A DNA stretch of 64,000 nt from CAYULW01 sp964445815 (GTDB lineage: Bacteria > Bacteroidota > Bacteroidia > Flavobacteriales_E > Vicingaceae). The notes beneath the pieces are model-generated. The model worked only from the letters and a program-made list of their open reading frames with translations. It had not been told where the DNA came from and did no database searches. The DNA is taken from contig CAYULW010000005.1 of NCBI GenBank assembly GCA_964445815.1, positions 1 to 64,000 of the forward strand, written 5' to 3'. How positions within the stretch are numbered: position 1 is the stretch's first letter; every line of letters begins with the position of its first letter. Both the position numbers and the translations under genes were made by a program. Positions 46,162 to 53,959 of this stretch are shown in pieces.

Positions 46162-47232
46162 GTGATAGAAACAGAATACACTTTAGAGGAGATTAGAGCC
46201 ATTCCCATTTTTTTTATTGTAGGTAAAGGACGCAGCGGGACTACTTTATTAAGTACGATTTTAGACAGTCATCCAAATGTGGCATCTGCCACAGAATCCA
46301 GATTTTTATTGATCGTCTGGCAGCGATACAAGAACCTAAAGGCATGGAAACCTGCAATGGCTGAAGACTTTTTCAATACAGTTTTGGAAGATTACCGGGT
46401 AAAGTATTTATGGGATTTTAGAGAAGAGTTTATGGCTGTTCTAAAAAGCCTCCCTGAAGAGACGACAGCTCAAGATTTAATAAAGCTGGTTTACATTTAT
46501 AGAAAGTCGCCTTTCCCTAAAGAGAAAATCAGCTTTATTGTAGATAAAAATCCCAGGTATACTTTATTTATTGGAAAACTAAAGTCGATTTTTAAAGAAG
46601 GCAGATTTATTAGAATAATGAGAGATCCAAGGGATAATATTACTTCACATGTAAAATTCACAAGAAAAAAAGTAGGATACTTATCAAAAAAGTGGTTGGA
46701 ATACAATCGGATATTTGATGTGTTTAAAGCGAAAAGTCCCAATCGATATTTAACATTAAGGTTTGAAGATTTAGTATTAGATAAAGAGTCTTTTTTTGAA
46801 AAGTTTGAGCAGTATACGGGAATTAGCGGCTTGTCAGAGCTTGAAGATATGCGTTTGAATTATAAAGGGCAATTTGAAGAAAAATTGAGCGAAGAATTAA
46901 AGGATCAACATCAAGCCACAGTGAAGCCTCTTGATCCCAAAAAGATAGGCCATTTTAAGCATAAATTAGATAAAAAACAGATTAAGACGATTGAGTCTGT
47001 TAGCTTTCCATATGCTTTAGATTATGGATATGAATTAACCAACTCCAAGAGGAGTATAACCGTAAAAGAGTCATTTGCCTACAATTTGAGCTTTGCCTTT
47101 CACAAATACGGAAACCTATTCTTATACAATTTACCTTACACATTAATAGTTGGGTTAAGAGCATTTTTAATTAGGAATGTATTTAAGAACAAGAAAAGAA
47201 AACTTCAAAACGTAAAAGTTGAAGGAAAGTAA
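46162..47232 (+). CDS. PAPS-dependent sulfotransferase
   Basis: A 356-residue member of the sulfotransferase family (PF00685/PF13469). FFIVGKGRSGTTLLSTILDS is the 5'-phosphosulfate loop with the catalytic-region residues. RFIRIMRDPRDNITSHVKFT is the 3'-phosphate site (R...S). KRSITVKESFAYNLSF begins a C-terminal amphipathic/hydrophobic segment, suggesting membrane contact. It moves sulfate from PAPS to a hydroxyl of a glycan or lipid. The start is GTG 46162; no ATG precedes the P-loop. It overlaps the next sulfotransferase by 14 bases. Confidence 0.85.
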   Translation: MIETEYTLEEIRAIPIFFIVGKGRSGTTLLSTILDSHPNVASATESRFLLIVWQRYKNLKAWKPAMAEDFFNTVLEDYRVKYLWDFREEFMAVLKSLPEETTAQDLIKLVYIYRKSPFPKEKISFIVDKNPRYTLFIGKLKSIFKEGRFIRIMRDPRDNITSHVKFTRKKVGYLSKKWLEYNRIFDVFKAKSPNRYLTLRFEDLVLDKESFFEKFEQYTGISGLSELEDMRLNYKGQFEEKLSEELKDQHQATVKPLDPKKIGHFKHKLDKKQIKTIESVSFPYALDYGYELTNSKRSITVKESFAYNLSFAFHKYGNLFLYNLPYTLIVGLRAFLIRNVFKNKKRKLQNVKVEGK

Positions 47233-48190
47233 GATCCACTTCATCGTTGGCATTTGGCGCTCAGGAACAACATTGCTTCGCGAGGTGCTGGGAATAAGTG
47301 ATGAGGTAAAGATTTTTCCGGAGCATTTTGTGCTTCTTCATCAAATTAATCAGGCCAATCATTTTGAACGCATCAAAGAGCAAATGCTTTTTGATATCAT
47401 GAAAAATCCTGATTTTATCCATTTCGCTAAGCCTGATAAGCAACAATTAAAGTTAGATTTTTCAAAAACAAAAAGCTTTGAAGAGGCAATACTTTCAACC
47501 TATAAAGCTTGCCAAGCAAAAAATGAAAATGCTTCTGTTTTTTTAGATAAGAATCCAATCTATTCCTATTATTTGCCACAGTTGATGGAGCTCTTTCCGA
47601 CTGCTAAATTCATTTGGATGTTACGTGAGCCTAAGGATAATTGCATATCAAGAGCCAAGCACGATATTCAATCCATAAAAAATTACACCTATCTAGCCAA
47701 TTGGTGGAACATGTGCAATGAGGAAATTGCCAAGCAGGCAAAAAAGAGCCCTGAAAGATTCTTATTGATTCCTTACGACAGTATGGTTCGAGAACCCGAA
47801 TTATGGATCAGAAAAGTCTCTCAATTTTTAGAGATTGAGTTTAAACATGAGATGCTTGCTTTTGAAACGAAAAAAGAAGAGCGCATTACCGAATTTGTTT
47901 TGGCGGCTAAGTCAAGAGATGGAAAAATCTCAGAAGAGTATGCCAAGAAAAAAAAGGCGATGTGGGAAAATCTTCAAAAACCTATAAATACTTCAAAAAC
48001 CAAGCAATGGGAAAAGGAGTTAAGTCAAGCGGAGATAAAGGCTATCGATAGAGTTTCCGCATCGTATTATCAAGAGTTGCTTTCGGGGAATTACGATTTT
48101 ATCCCACCTTATTCTTTCTTTCATAAAGCAATTGCCAATCTGAGTCTGGCTAAACTAAAATGGGACATAAGCAGAAAAGCACTGACCTAA
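47219..48190 (+). CDS. Second PAPS-dependent sulfotransferase
   Basis: A 323-residue sulfotransferase. HFIVGIWRSGTTLLREVLGI is the 5'-phosphosulfate loop and KFIWMLREPKDNCISRAKHD the 3'-phosphate site. The N-terminus is very short: TTG 47219 lies only a few codons before the first strand. It diverges from its neighbour outside these motifs, so the pair may act on different positions or acceptors. Its end overlaps the convergent AspH-like gene by 4 bases. Confidence 0.83.
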   Translation: MKESKIHFIVGIWRSGTTLLREVLGISDEVKIFPEHFVLLHQINQANHFERIKEQMLFDIMKNPDFIHFAKPDKQQLKLDFSKTKSFEEAILSTYKACQAKNENASVFLDKNPIYSYYLPQLMELFPTAKFIWMLREPKDNCISRAKHDIQSIKNYTYLANWWNMCNEEIAKQAKKSPERFLLIPYDSMVREPELWIRKVSQFLEIEFKHEMLAFETKKEERITEFVLAAKSRDGKISEEYAKKKKAMWENLQKPINTSKTKQWEKELSQAEIKAIDRVSASYYQELLSGNYDFIPPYSFFHKAIANLSLAKLKWDISRKALT

Positions 48191-48936
48191 GGCCAAAATA
48201 TCTTGTTGATTTTCAAGGCCACACGTATTACAAAACGGCTAAAAGACCAGCTAAGTTTCTTTAACCACAAAGGCAATTTTCTAACATTGGGGTAGCGTTG
48301 TGTCTGCCACTGCCATGATAAACCATTTAAAACCTTAGCACAGATTTCTGATCTTTTGTTTAAGAATTCAGGTCTTATAACATCAATTAACAACACAATT
48401 CGTCTTTGATTGCTTAAATTCTGTGCCTTATGCAACTGAGCGTCATTAAACAATAGAGGTACTCCTTCTTCCCAGGGTCTGGTAATGTTGTTTACGGTAA
48501 AAGAACAATTTGGCAAACCTTCCGGAACAATAAGAGGTAGATGAACACGTATAATCGCATTTGTATCTCCGTTGTGTTCTTTGATAGCGCTATGTGGCTC
48601 TAATACTGAAATGGAAAAAGAAACCAAACCTGGTATTTTTTTAATGGTTTCCCAAGAGGTTTTAAAATGCTTGTAATTCTTTCGAATAAAATAGCCCCAA
48701 AAAAGTAAGCCATCCGTTTTCCATGAATTTTGTTTGCTTAATAAACTCTTATTAAAGTATGGCTTTAATTTATGTTGATCTATGTAAAAAAGGGCTTCTT
48801 TACGTATGGCCTCATAATTTCTTCTTAGGTCTTCCGTCCAATCAAAATCATCATTATTAAAGAAACTTTCTTCTTGATCCTTAAATGCATAAGGTTCTAA
48901 TGTGTATGAGTACCAAATAGGAGAACTATTCTTCAT
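48187..48936 (-). CDS. Aspartyl/asparaginyl beta-hydroxylase (AspH)-like protein
   Basis: A 249-residue protein with the PF05118 core: ISVLEPHSAIKEHNGDTNAI (His 121), RVHLPLIVPEG, WEEGVPLLFNDAQLHKAQNL (His 169) and RRIVLLIDVIRPE. The AspH family uses only two His ligands plus 2-oxoglutarate-binding Arg, so the HxG form is normal here. A basic, hydrophobic C-terminal helix (FSRFVIRVALKINKIF) may anchor it to the membrane. Relatives hydroxylate proteins, or lipids (LpxO-like); the substrate here is unknown. Last gene of the eight-gene operon, overlapping the glycosyltransferase by 11 bases. Confidence 0.8.
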   Translation of the reverse strand: MKNSSPIWYSYTLEPYAFKDQEESFFNNDDFDWTEDLRRNYEAIRKEALFYIDQHKLKPYFNKSLLSKQNSWKTDGLLFWGYFIRKNYKHFKTSWETIKKIPGLVSFSISVLEPHSAIKEHNGDTNAIIRVHLPLIVPEGLPNCSFTVNNITRPWEEGVPLLFNDAQLHKAQNLSNQRRIVLLIDVIRPEFLNKRSEICAKVLNGLSWQWQTQRYPNVRKLPLWLKKLSWSFSRFVIRVALKINKIFWP

Positions 48937-49840
48937 CAGTGCGATATCGAATAGAATATTGAGGGAAATGGTTTAGTAATCGGTTTTGCCTGTAAATGTA
49001 TTGTGCAATAATACCTAAGCCTAGTAAAATAATAGATGCTGAAAAGAGTATAGAAACTGCAATCGAAGTAAAACCGATCTGAGTTTTGAAATACAATTTT
49101 TTAATGATATAAAAAACGCCAATCAAAAAACTGATAATGCTTCCACTAATTCCCAGCTTAGTTAAAAATTGAGCAGGGAAAGATGAATAGGTAAACATGA
49201 TATTGTTATACAAACTAAGGAGTGCATTAGACCCGTATGTTGAGGGTTTGATTGAGGGCAAAAATTGACAAGGTAAAAATTTGACATTCTTAGTGTACCA
49301 GGCTAAAATTTCGTCTAAAAATATAAAGGGGGTTTTGTGTTTGGTAATTTGACTGTAAATGGGGTTTTTAATTGCTCGAAAAGCTGAACCATTACCATAA
49401 CCATCTGAAAACCATTGAGCCGAGGATTTAAAGATGCGACTCACTCCTCTTCGAACAGCACTTTTATTACTTGAGTTTGGTATGGCAAATGCTACATCAA
49501 TATTATTGTTCTCAATTGCTTCTATAAGGCTTGAAATAAAATCAATGGGATGCTCACCGTCATCATCCATAGTAATTAAAATGTCTCCTTTAGCTTCAAC
49601 CATACCAGCAAAAGTGGCACTATGTTGACCTACATTTTTGTGTAAGCTGATTCCCAATACATTGGAGTACTGTTTGGATTTTTGTTCGATGATGTTAAAA
49701 CTGGCATCTTTACTAAAGTCATCAACTAAAATGAGTTCCCATGTCTTTGTTTTTAAGTAGTCATCGACCATTAATTGATCCACTAGCTGGGCAATGGATT
49801 TTTCTGCTTCGTAAACGGGAATAACGATTGAAATATCCAT
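48926..49840 (-). CDS. Polyprenyl-phosphate glycosyltransferase (GT2, ArnC/GtrB-like)
   Basis: A 304-residue protein with a GT-A domain (ISIVIPVYEAEKSIAQLVDQ; ELILVDDFSKDASF; DILITMDDDGEHP, the DxD site). Two membrane helices lie near the C-terminus (GISGSIISFLIGVFYIIKKL; SILFSASIILLGLGIIAQYI). This is the shape of DPM1/GtrB/ArnC enzymes that load a sugar onto undecaprenyl phosphate in the cytoplasmic leaflet. It shares one base with the small membrane protein gene upstream. Confidence 0.87.
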   Translation of the reverse strand: MDISIVIPVYEAEKSIAQLVDQLMVDDYLKTKTWELILVDDFSKDASFNIIEQKSKQYSNVLGISLHKNVGQHSATFAGMVEAKGDILITMDDDGEHPIDFISSLIEAIENNNIDVAFAIPNSSNKSAVRRGVSRIFKSSAQWFSDGYGNGSAFRAIKNPIYSQITKHKTPFIFLDEILAWYTKNVKFLPCQFLPSIKPSTYGSNALLSLYNNIMFTYSSFPAQFLTKLGISGSIISFLIGVFYIIKKLYFKTQIGFTSIAVSILFSASIILLGLGIIAQYIYRQNRLLNHFPQYSIRYRTDEE

Positions 49841-50148
49841 TATTCTTTAGTCTTAGCGGTTTGATCTAATTTTTTTTCTATAGCATCAACTTTTTCTTGA
49901 AGCTTATCAATTTTCTGAAATAAGACCTTATTACGTTCTTTATTATCTACTGTTTTTTTAGTTCTATGAATTCTCATCGCCAACCAATTCAAAACAAAGA
50001 AGGCCGGAACAAAATTTTTAGTGAACACTTCCAAAAGAGGCTCATCAGGTTGCTGATAAACAACATACAGCCCCCAAATAATGCTTAATAAAGTGGGAGG
50101 TCCATAGTCAATAATGAACCCTATGATATAATTTCTGTTAAGCTTCAT
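49840..50148 (-). CDS. Small membrane protein with C-terminal coiled coil
   Basis: A 102-residue protein with two hydrophobic helices (IIDYGPPTLLSIIWGLYVVY; NFVPAFFVLNWLAMRI) and a charged helical tail (KVLFQKIDKLQEKVDAIEKK) likely to form a coiled coil in the cytoplasm. I recognise no family. It overlaps the acetyltransferase gene by 11 bases and the GT2 gene by 1, so it is a real member of the operon, perhaps a partner of the membrane glycosyltransferase. Confidence 0.7.
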   Translation of the reverse strand: MKLNRNYIIGFIIDYGPPTLLSIIWGLYVVYQQPDEPLLEVFTKNFVPAFFVLNWLAMRIHRTKKTVDNKERNKVLFQKIDKLQEKVDAIEKKLDQTAKTKE

Positions 50149-50812
50149 CAGTTGTCCTTTTTAAAATTTGTCGATACACCTTCTTTAAGTCATCAGGCAC
50201 TTCCGAAATTAAGAGATTGGCGTATTCTATCTCGTGTTTTTCAATGAAAATATCATTTACATTAATCGGATTGCCAATTTTAAAGTCTTCAAATTCAAAT
50301 TTCTCTAGCTTCTTCCTATAAGCCATATAATCTGCCTTAGATTGCTCCATCCATAGTACATGCGGATTGTCGTGTTCTTTATCAGAAATTTTATAACCCA
50401 TAAATTCATTGTAAGCAATGGCCTGTTTATTGGATTTAACCACCTGAGCATAGTTCTTTTTAAAATTGTTGATAAAGAAATTCCAATCATTGAGAATAAT
50501 AGATGCTGTGATGGAGGTTTCGTAGTTCCGGTCTTCATTCCAAACAAAAATGCCTCCCTCAGAGGTTCTTTTATTAAAATCAATATTTTTCCCATTGATT
50601 AAGCCAATAACAGAATCGTTCTTATAAATTAAAAAGTAAAAATGTTTAGAGCATCTAATGCTCTTGAACCAATTGATTTGTTGAGCTCGACTAATTTGAT
50701 TCCGATGAACCATTTTCTTTTTAATGGTTTCGCTATTTCTAAATTGACGAATCAACTCTAAGTCTTCACGCTCAACCTCTTTTAGTACCAGACCGTATTT
50801 TTTAATTAGCAT
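50138..50812 (-). CDS. GNAT family N-acyltransferase
   Basis: A 224-residue protein whose N-terminal 150 residues follow the GNAT pattern used by sugar acetyltransferases such as PseH: LVLKEVEREDLELIRQFRNS, then HFYFLIYKNDSVIGLINGKN, GGIFVWNEDRNYETSITASI and a C-terminal region where the acceptor sits. About 70 extra residues follow. With an acyl carrier protein and ketoacyl synthases beside it, it may transfer an acyl group from the carrier to an amino sugar. One base separates it from the reductase stop. Confidence 0.75.
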   Translation of the reverse strand: MLIKKYGLVLKEVEREDLELIRQFRNSETIKKKMVHRNQISRAQQINWFKSIRCSKHFYFLIYKNDSVIGLINGKNIDFNKRTSEGGIFVWNEDRNYETSITASIILNDWNFFINNFKKNYAQVVKSNKQAIAYNEFMGYKISDKEHDNPHVLWMEQSKADYMAYRKKLEKFEFEDFKIGNPINVNDIFIEKHEIEYANLLISEVPDDLKKVYRQILKRTTDEA

Positions 50813-50813
50813 A

Positions 50814-51569
50814 TTATGTTCCGGTTAGCAAAAAACCTCCATCCATTGTTAGGGTAATTCCATTTATCCAACGTGAAGCATCTGAAAGTAAAAAGCAGGT
50901 TGCTTGTGCTAAATCTTCAGGTTCTCCTGCTCCAAAAGGATACTTAGCGACATGTTCCTGCATAAATTCCAGAGAACCTTTTTCGATGCCTTTTTCATAC
51001 ATTTCGGTTTTAACCATAGCAGGCGCAATGCAGTTACTGCGAATTAATTTGCTTTTTAACTCCAGAGCTAAAACTTTTGAAAAGGTTTCTAAGGCCGACT
51101 TGCTTCCAGTATACATGCTACCGCCGATATAGGGGTGTTTTGCAGAAATTGAAGAAATAAAAACAAAAGCACCATGGGTATTCAGCTTTCTTTTTTTGAT
51201 TAACAAAGAAGCTAAGGTGACTGCCGAAAAGTAATTGATGTCCCAAATGCGCATCATTTTTTCTTTTTTGGCAAAGCGAATTGGCATTGTTTCTAAAATA
51301 CCTGCCGAATAGACCACTCCATCCAAAGGAGCTAACGTCTCTACCCATTCTTCAATGAGTTCTTCCTGGCTTAAATCACCAATAAAATGATGATGATTCT
51401 CTGAAATTTGTTTGATCTCTCTTCGGGAGTTAGAATAAACATGTGCTCCGGAATCAATAAGTTTTTCAATGACAGCAAAACCAATCCCTCCGGATGCTCC
51501 TGTCACCAAGATGTTCTTGTTTTTAAAATCAAAGCTGGCAGCCTCTAATATTCTATTGGTGTCAAGCAT
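50814..51569 (-). CDS. Short-chain dehydrogenase/reductase (FabG-like)
   Basis: A 251-residue classical SDR: ILVTGASGGIGFAVIEKLID (TGxxxGIG), VVYSAG in place of NNAG, the catalytic Ser in FVFISSIS, and Tyr 153/Lys 157 in SMYTGSKSAL. The end SRWINGITLTMDGGFLLTGT is typical of FabG. In this operon it probably reduces a 3-ketoacyl group on the carrier protein to 3-hydroxyacyl with NAD(P)H. It overlaps the second synthase gene by 25 bases. Confidence 0.9.
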   Translation of the reverse strand: MLDTNRILEAASFDFKNKNILVTGASGGIGFAVIEKLIDSGAHVYSNSRREIKQISENHHHFIGDLSQEELIEEWVETLAPLDGVVYSAGILETMPIRFAKKEKMMRIWDINYFSAVTLASLLIKKRKLNTHGAFVFISSISAKHPYIGGSMYTGSKSALETFSKVLALELKSKLIRSNCIAPAMVKTEMYEKGIEKGSLEFMQEHVAKYPFGAGEPEDLAQATCFLLSDASRWINGITLTMDGGFLLTGT

Positions 51570-52594
51570 AAAATATCCTTTGAATTAACAATACAAGTTC
51601 CCCATGAAAGGCCAACCCCAAAACCGCACATTAAGATTGTTTTGTTTTTAGCATTATTACCAAGCTCATCACAAATTGTTAAAGGAATAGAAGCTGAACT
51701 GGTATTTCCATACTTTTTTAAAGAGTAAGGAACTTTTTCGGCCGGTACTTTCATCTTTTTCCGAATCGTTTCGATGATTAGCTTATTGGCTTGGTGGAAG
51801 ACGAAGTAGTCAATGTCATCTAACTTATTTTTTGACTTTTCTATCACTGAGTTAATGTTGCTTGGTGGTTCTTTTACTGAAAAAGAAAAAACATCTAATC
51901 CATTTAACTCTAAATCTTTTGCCGTATGATTTATCCCGGGACCATAATTGTTCATTACAGTCGTATTTTCATTGAGTTGATTTTTGGCCCCACCATCACG
52001 AATAATAATCGCTTCATATCCTGAACCATCGTTTTCTAATTCAAATGGAATTTTATCAGCTGATTCATCAAAGCAAATGGCTGTTGCTGTAGCAGCATCA
52101 CCAAAAAGAGGATAAGTGCTTTTATCTTCATAATTGGTAGAACAAGTAGAGACATCACCCGCCACTAAAATGGCTTTTTTTAGCTGACCGTTCTGCAAAA
52201 ACTGACTAACAATTGACAAGCCATAAACATAACCGGAGCAACCCAAACCAACGTCAAAAGCCATACATGTTTTTGGTAAGCCCAAACGGTCTTGCAAAAT
52301 AATAGCTGAAGAAGGTAAATAATAATCTCTTGACTGAGTAACCAGAACCAATAGATCAATTTCGCTTTTATTCCAATCGAGTTCTTTTAACAACTGATTA
52401 ACAGCCTTTTCTCCCAAATCTGTTGTCGTAATTCCTTTTTCGGCATGACGTTTTTCTTCAATACCGGTGGTTTTAATCAAGAACTTTCGTTCCGTCTCAT
52501 TGATGTAATCGTAATCAACATTTTCTACCACTTTAGATGGAACACAGGCACTAATCCCTTTAATCGCAATATTTGGAATTTCAAAATAGGCCAT
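51545..52594 (-). CDS. 3-oxoacyl-ACP synthase III family protein (second copy)
   Basis: A 349-residue FabH-type condensing enzyme with a complete triad: Cys 119 in DVGLGCSGYVYGLS, His 267 in FVFHQANK and Asn 297 in KKYGNTSSASIP. The C-terminal LMCGFGVGLSWGT is as in FabH. The family joins an acyl-CoA starter with malonyl-ACP. Its ATG shares a base with the carrier gene stop. It is clearly different in sequence from the copy at 52839, so the two probably differ in substrate, for example starter selection versus transfer. Confidence 0.9.
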   Translation of the reverse strand: MAYFEIPNIAIKGISACVPSKVVENVDYDYINETERKFLIKTTGIEEKRHAEKGITTTDLGEKAVNQLLKELDWNKSEIDLLVLVTQSRDYYLPSSAIILQDRLGLPKTCMAFDVGLGCSGYVYGLSIVSQFLQNGQLKKAILVAGDVSTCSTNYEDKSTYPLFGDAATATAICFDESADKIPFELENDGSGYEAIIIRDGGAKNQLNENTTVMNNYGPGINHTAKDLELNGLDVFSFSVKEPPSNINSVIEKSKNKLDDIDYFVFHQANKLIIETIRKKMKVPAEKVPYSLKKYGNTSSASIPLTICDELGNNAKNKTILMCGFGVGLSWGTCIVNSKDILCLTPIEY

Positions 52595-52827
52595 TAAGCT
52601 TGCTTCGATTCAAATAGTTTAAACAGGTGGTTTAAAGTTTTTGAGTTTCTCAGTTCCTCTCCGGTGATACTAATACCGTATTCTGATTCGGCCAATGCCA
52701 TAATCAACAAGGCGTGCATGCTACTCCAGTATTCACTGTTTTCTAATAATTCTTCTCGGTCTAAGACGACGTCATCATCAATTTCTAACGTTTCTCTTAT
52801 GTTTTCTTCAAATTCACTCCATTCCAT
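52594..52827 (-). CDS. Acyl carrier protein, divergent
   Basis: A 77-residue acidic helical protein with the ACP shape. The region LLENSEYWSSMHALLIMALA replaces the usual DSL by SSM: Ser 36 is the likely phosphopantetheine site. SEYGISITGEELRNSKTLNH matches the end of ACP helix 2 and the helix 3 region. It lies between two ketoacyl synthase III genes and is too divergent to be the fatty-acid ACP, so it is likely dedicated to this pathway. Confidence 0.82.
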   Translation of the reverse strand: MEWSEFEENIRETLEIDDDVVLDREELLENSEYWSSMHALLIMALAESEYGISITGEELRNSKTLNHLFKLFESKQA

Positions 52828-52838
52828 AGTTCAATTCA

Positions 52839-53843
52839 TCAAGTTTCCCATATACACCCATTCCAACTTAAGCCCGTCCCAAAAGCTGCAATAAGGATTT
52901 TCATTCCTTTTTTTATTTTATTCTTTTTCTTCAGATTATGAATCAATATAGGAATAGTAACACTTACAGTATTGCCATAATCTTCCACATCAATAACAAC
53001 CTTCTCTATAGGTAAGCCTGCAATTTTAGCCAAACTTTTTACGATAAATTCATTCGGTTGATGTAACAAGTACAGATCAATATCATCTTTGGCCAGTTTA
53101 TTTTGACTTAATATATAGTCAATCATTTTTGGAATGCGGTCCAATGTAAACCTAAAAACACCTGCACCATCCTGATAAAAGTAAGCAGGTATTTGTTCTT
53201 CTCCGTAATCATTAATAAATGGTGTATACGAGTTTTCAGTTATAGGATTTCGATACTCTCCATCTCTAATGATTATCTTATCTTTTTTACTGCCATCATT
53301 ACCGAAATAATAAGAGTGTATTTTTTCGTCATCACTTTTTTCGACAATAAGTGCACAAGCAGCATCACCGAAAATAAATCGATTCGCCTTATCGTTTTCG
53401 TGAATTTCTCTCGTCAAAGTAGATACAGCAATAATAAGCACTTTAGTTGCCGCTCCTATTTGAATTAACCCATCTGCATGTGAAAGCAAATAAATAAAGC
53501 TGCTACAGCCTTGGTGTACATCCATGCAACCACATTTATCACTAAGACCCAATTGATCTTGCATAATCCCTGAAGTAACAGGAGTATAATAATCGCGTTT
53601 CGGAGATGTGAAAAGGATAAAATCAATCTCGTCTTTTAAAGACGGATGAGCTTCTAACAATTGTTTTGCAGCAGAAAGACCAATATCTGAAGGAACGGTG
53701 TGTTCATCAAGAATGTGTCTTTTATTTATGCCTAATCTAGCCCAAGTTTTACTGTCTCTCTCTTCCGGGAAACAGTTAAAAAAATCTTCATTGCTGAAAA
53801 CTTTTTCAGGAAAGAATAAGGCACTTTGACCTATTTTAGTCAT
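52839..53843 (-). CDS. 3-oxoacyl-ACP synthase III family protein (first copy)
   Basis: A 334-residue FabH-type enzyme. The catalytic triad is present: Cys 113 in DVHQGCSSFIYLLS, His 261 in YLLHQPNEF and Asn 291 in EDYGNTVSVTIP. The C-terminal ILIAAFGTGLSWNGC is typical. First gene of the minus-strand operon; the carrier gene starts 11 bases after its stop. A TACATTTTG stretch upstream of ATG 53843 resembles a -7 element with one extra base. Confidence 0.9.
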   Translation of the reverse strand: MTKIGQSALFFPEKVFSNEDFFNCFPEERDSKTWARLGINKRHILDEHTVPSDIGLSAAKQLLEAHPSLKDEIDFILFTSPKRDYYTPVTSGIMQDQLGLSDKCGCMDVHQGCSSFIYLLSHADGLIQIGAATKVLIIAVSTLTREIHENDKANRFIFGDAACALIVEKSDDEKIHSYYFGNDGSKKDKIIIRDGEYRNPITENSYTPFINDYGEEQIPAYFYQDGAGVFRFTLDRIPKMIDYILSQNKLAKDDIDLYLLHQPNEFIVKSLAKIAGLPIEKVVIDVEDYGNTVSVTIPILIHNLKKKNKIKKGMKILIAAFGTGLSWNGCIWET

Positions 53844-53900
53844 ACTCGCAAAATGTAAGTGCTAATGTAATGACGAAAATTGAGTTAAGAAGTTAGATGA

Positions 53901-53929
53901 TTTACTTTATTTGACTTTCTCTACTTTTG
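53901..53929 (+). promoter_or_regulatory. Promoter of the NtrY-like kinase gene
   Basis: TACTTTTG (53922-53929) fits TAnnTTTG, with TTTA at 53901-53904 and a 17-base spacer. It covers the upstream TTG at 53927, so it also decides for ATG 53960. Confidence 0.6.
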
Positions 53930-53959
53930 GATTGGTTCAATTTTTGCCTTAACTCCAAA

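Noticed and set aside
51545..53843. Flexirubin, dialkylresorcinol or aryl polyene cluster
   Set aside because: No KAS II/chain-length factor, aromatase, ammonia-lyase or halogenase-type companions; only KAS III, ACP and one reductase.
53927..53959. TTG start of the sensor kinase at 53927
   Set aside because: It overlaps the TACTTTTG -7 element; ATG 53960 fits both promoter and membrane helix.
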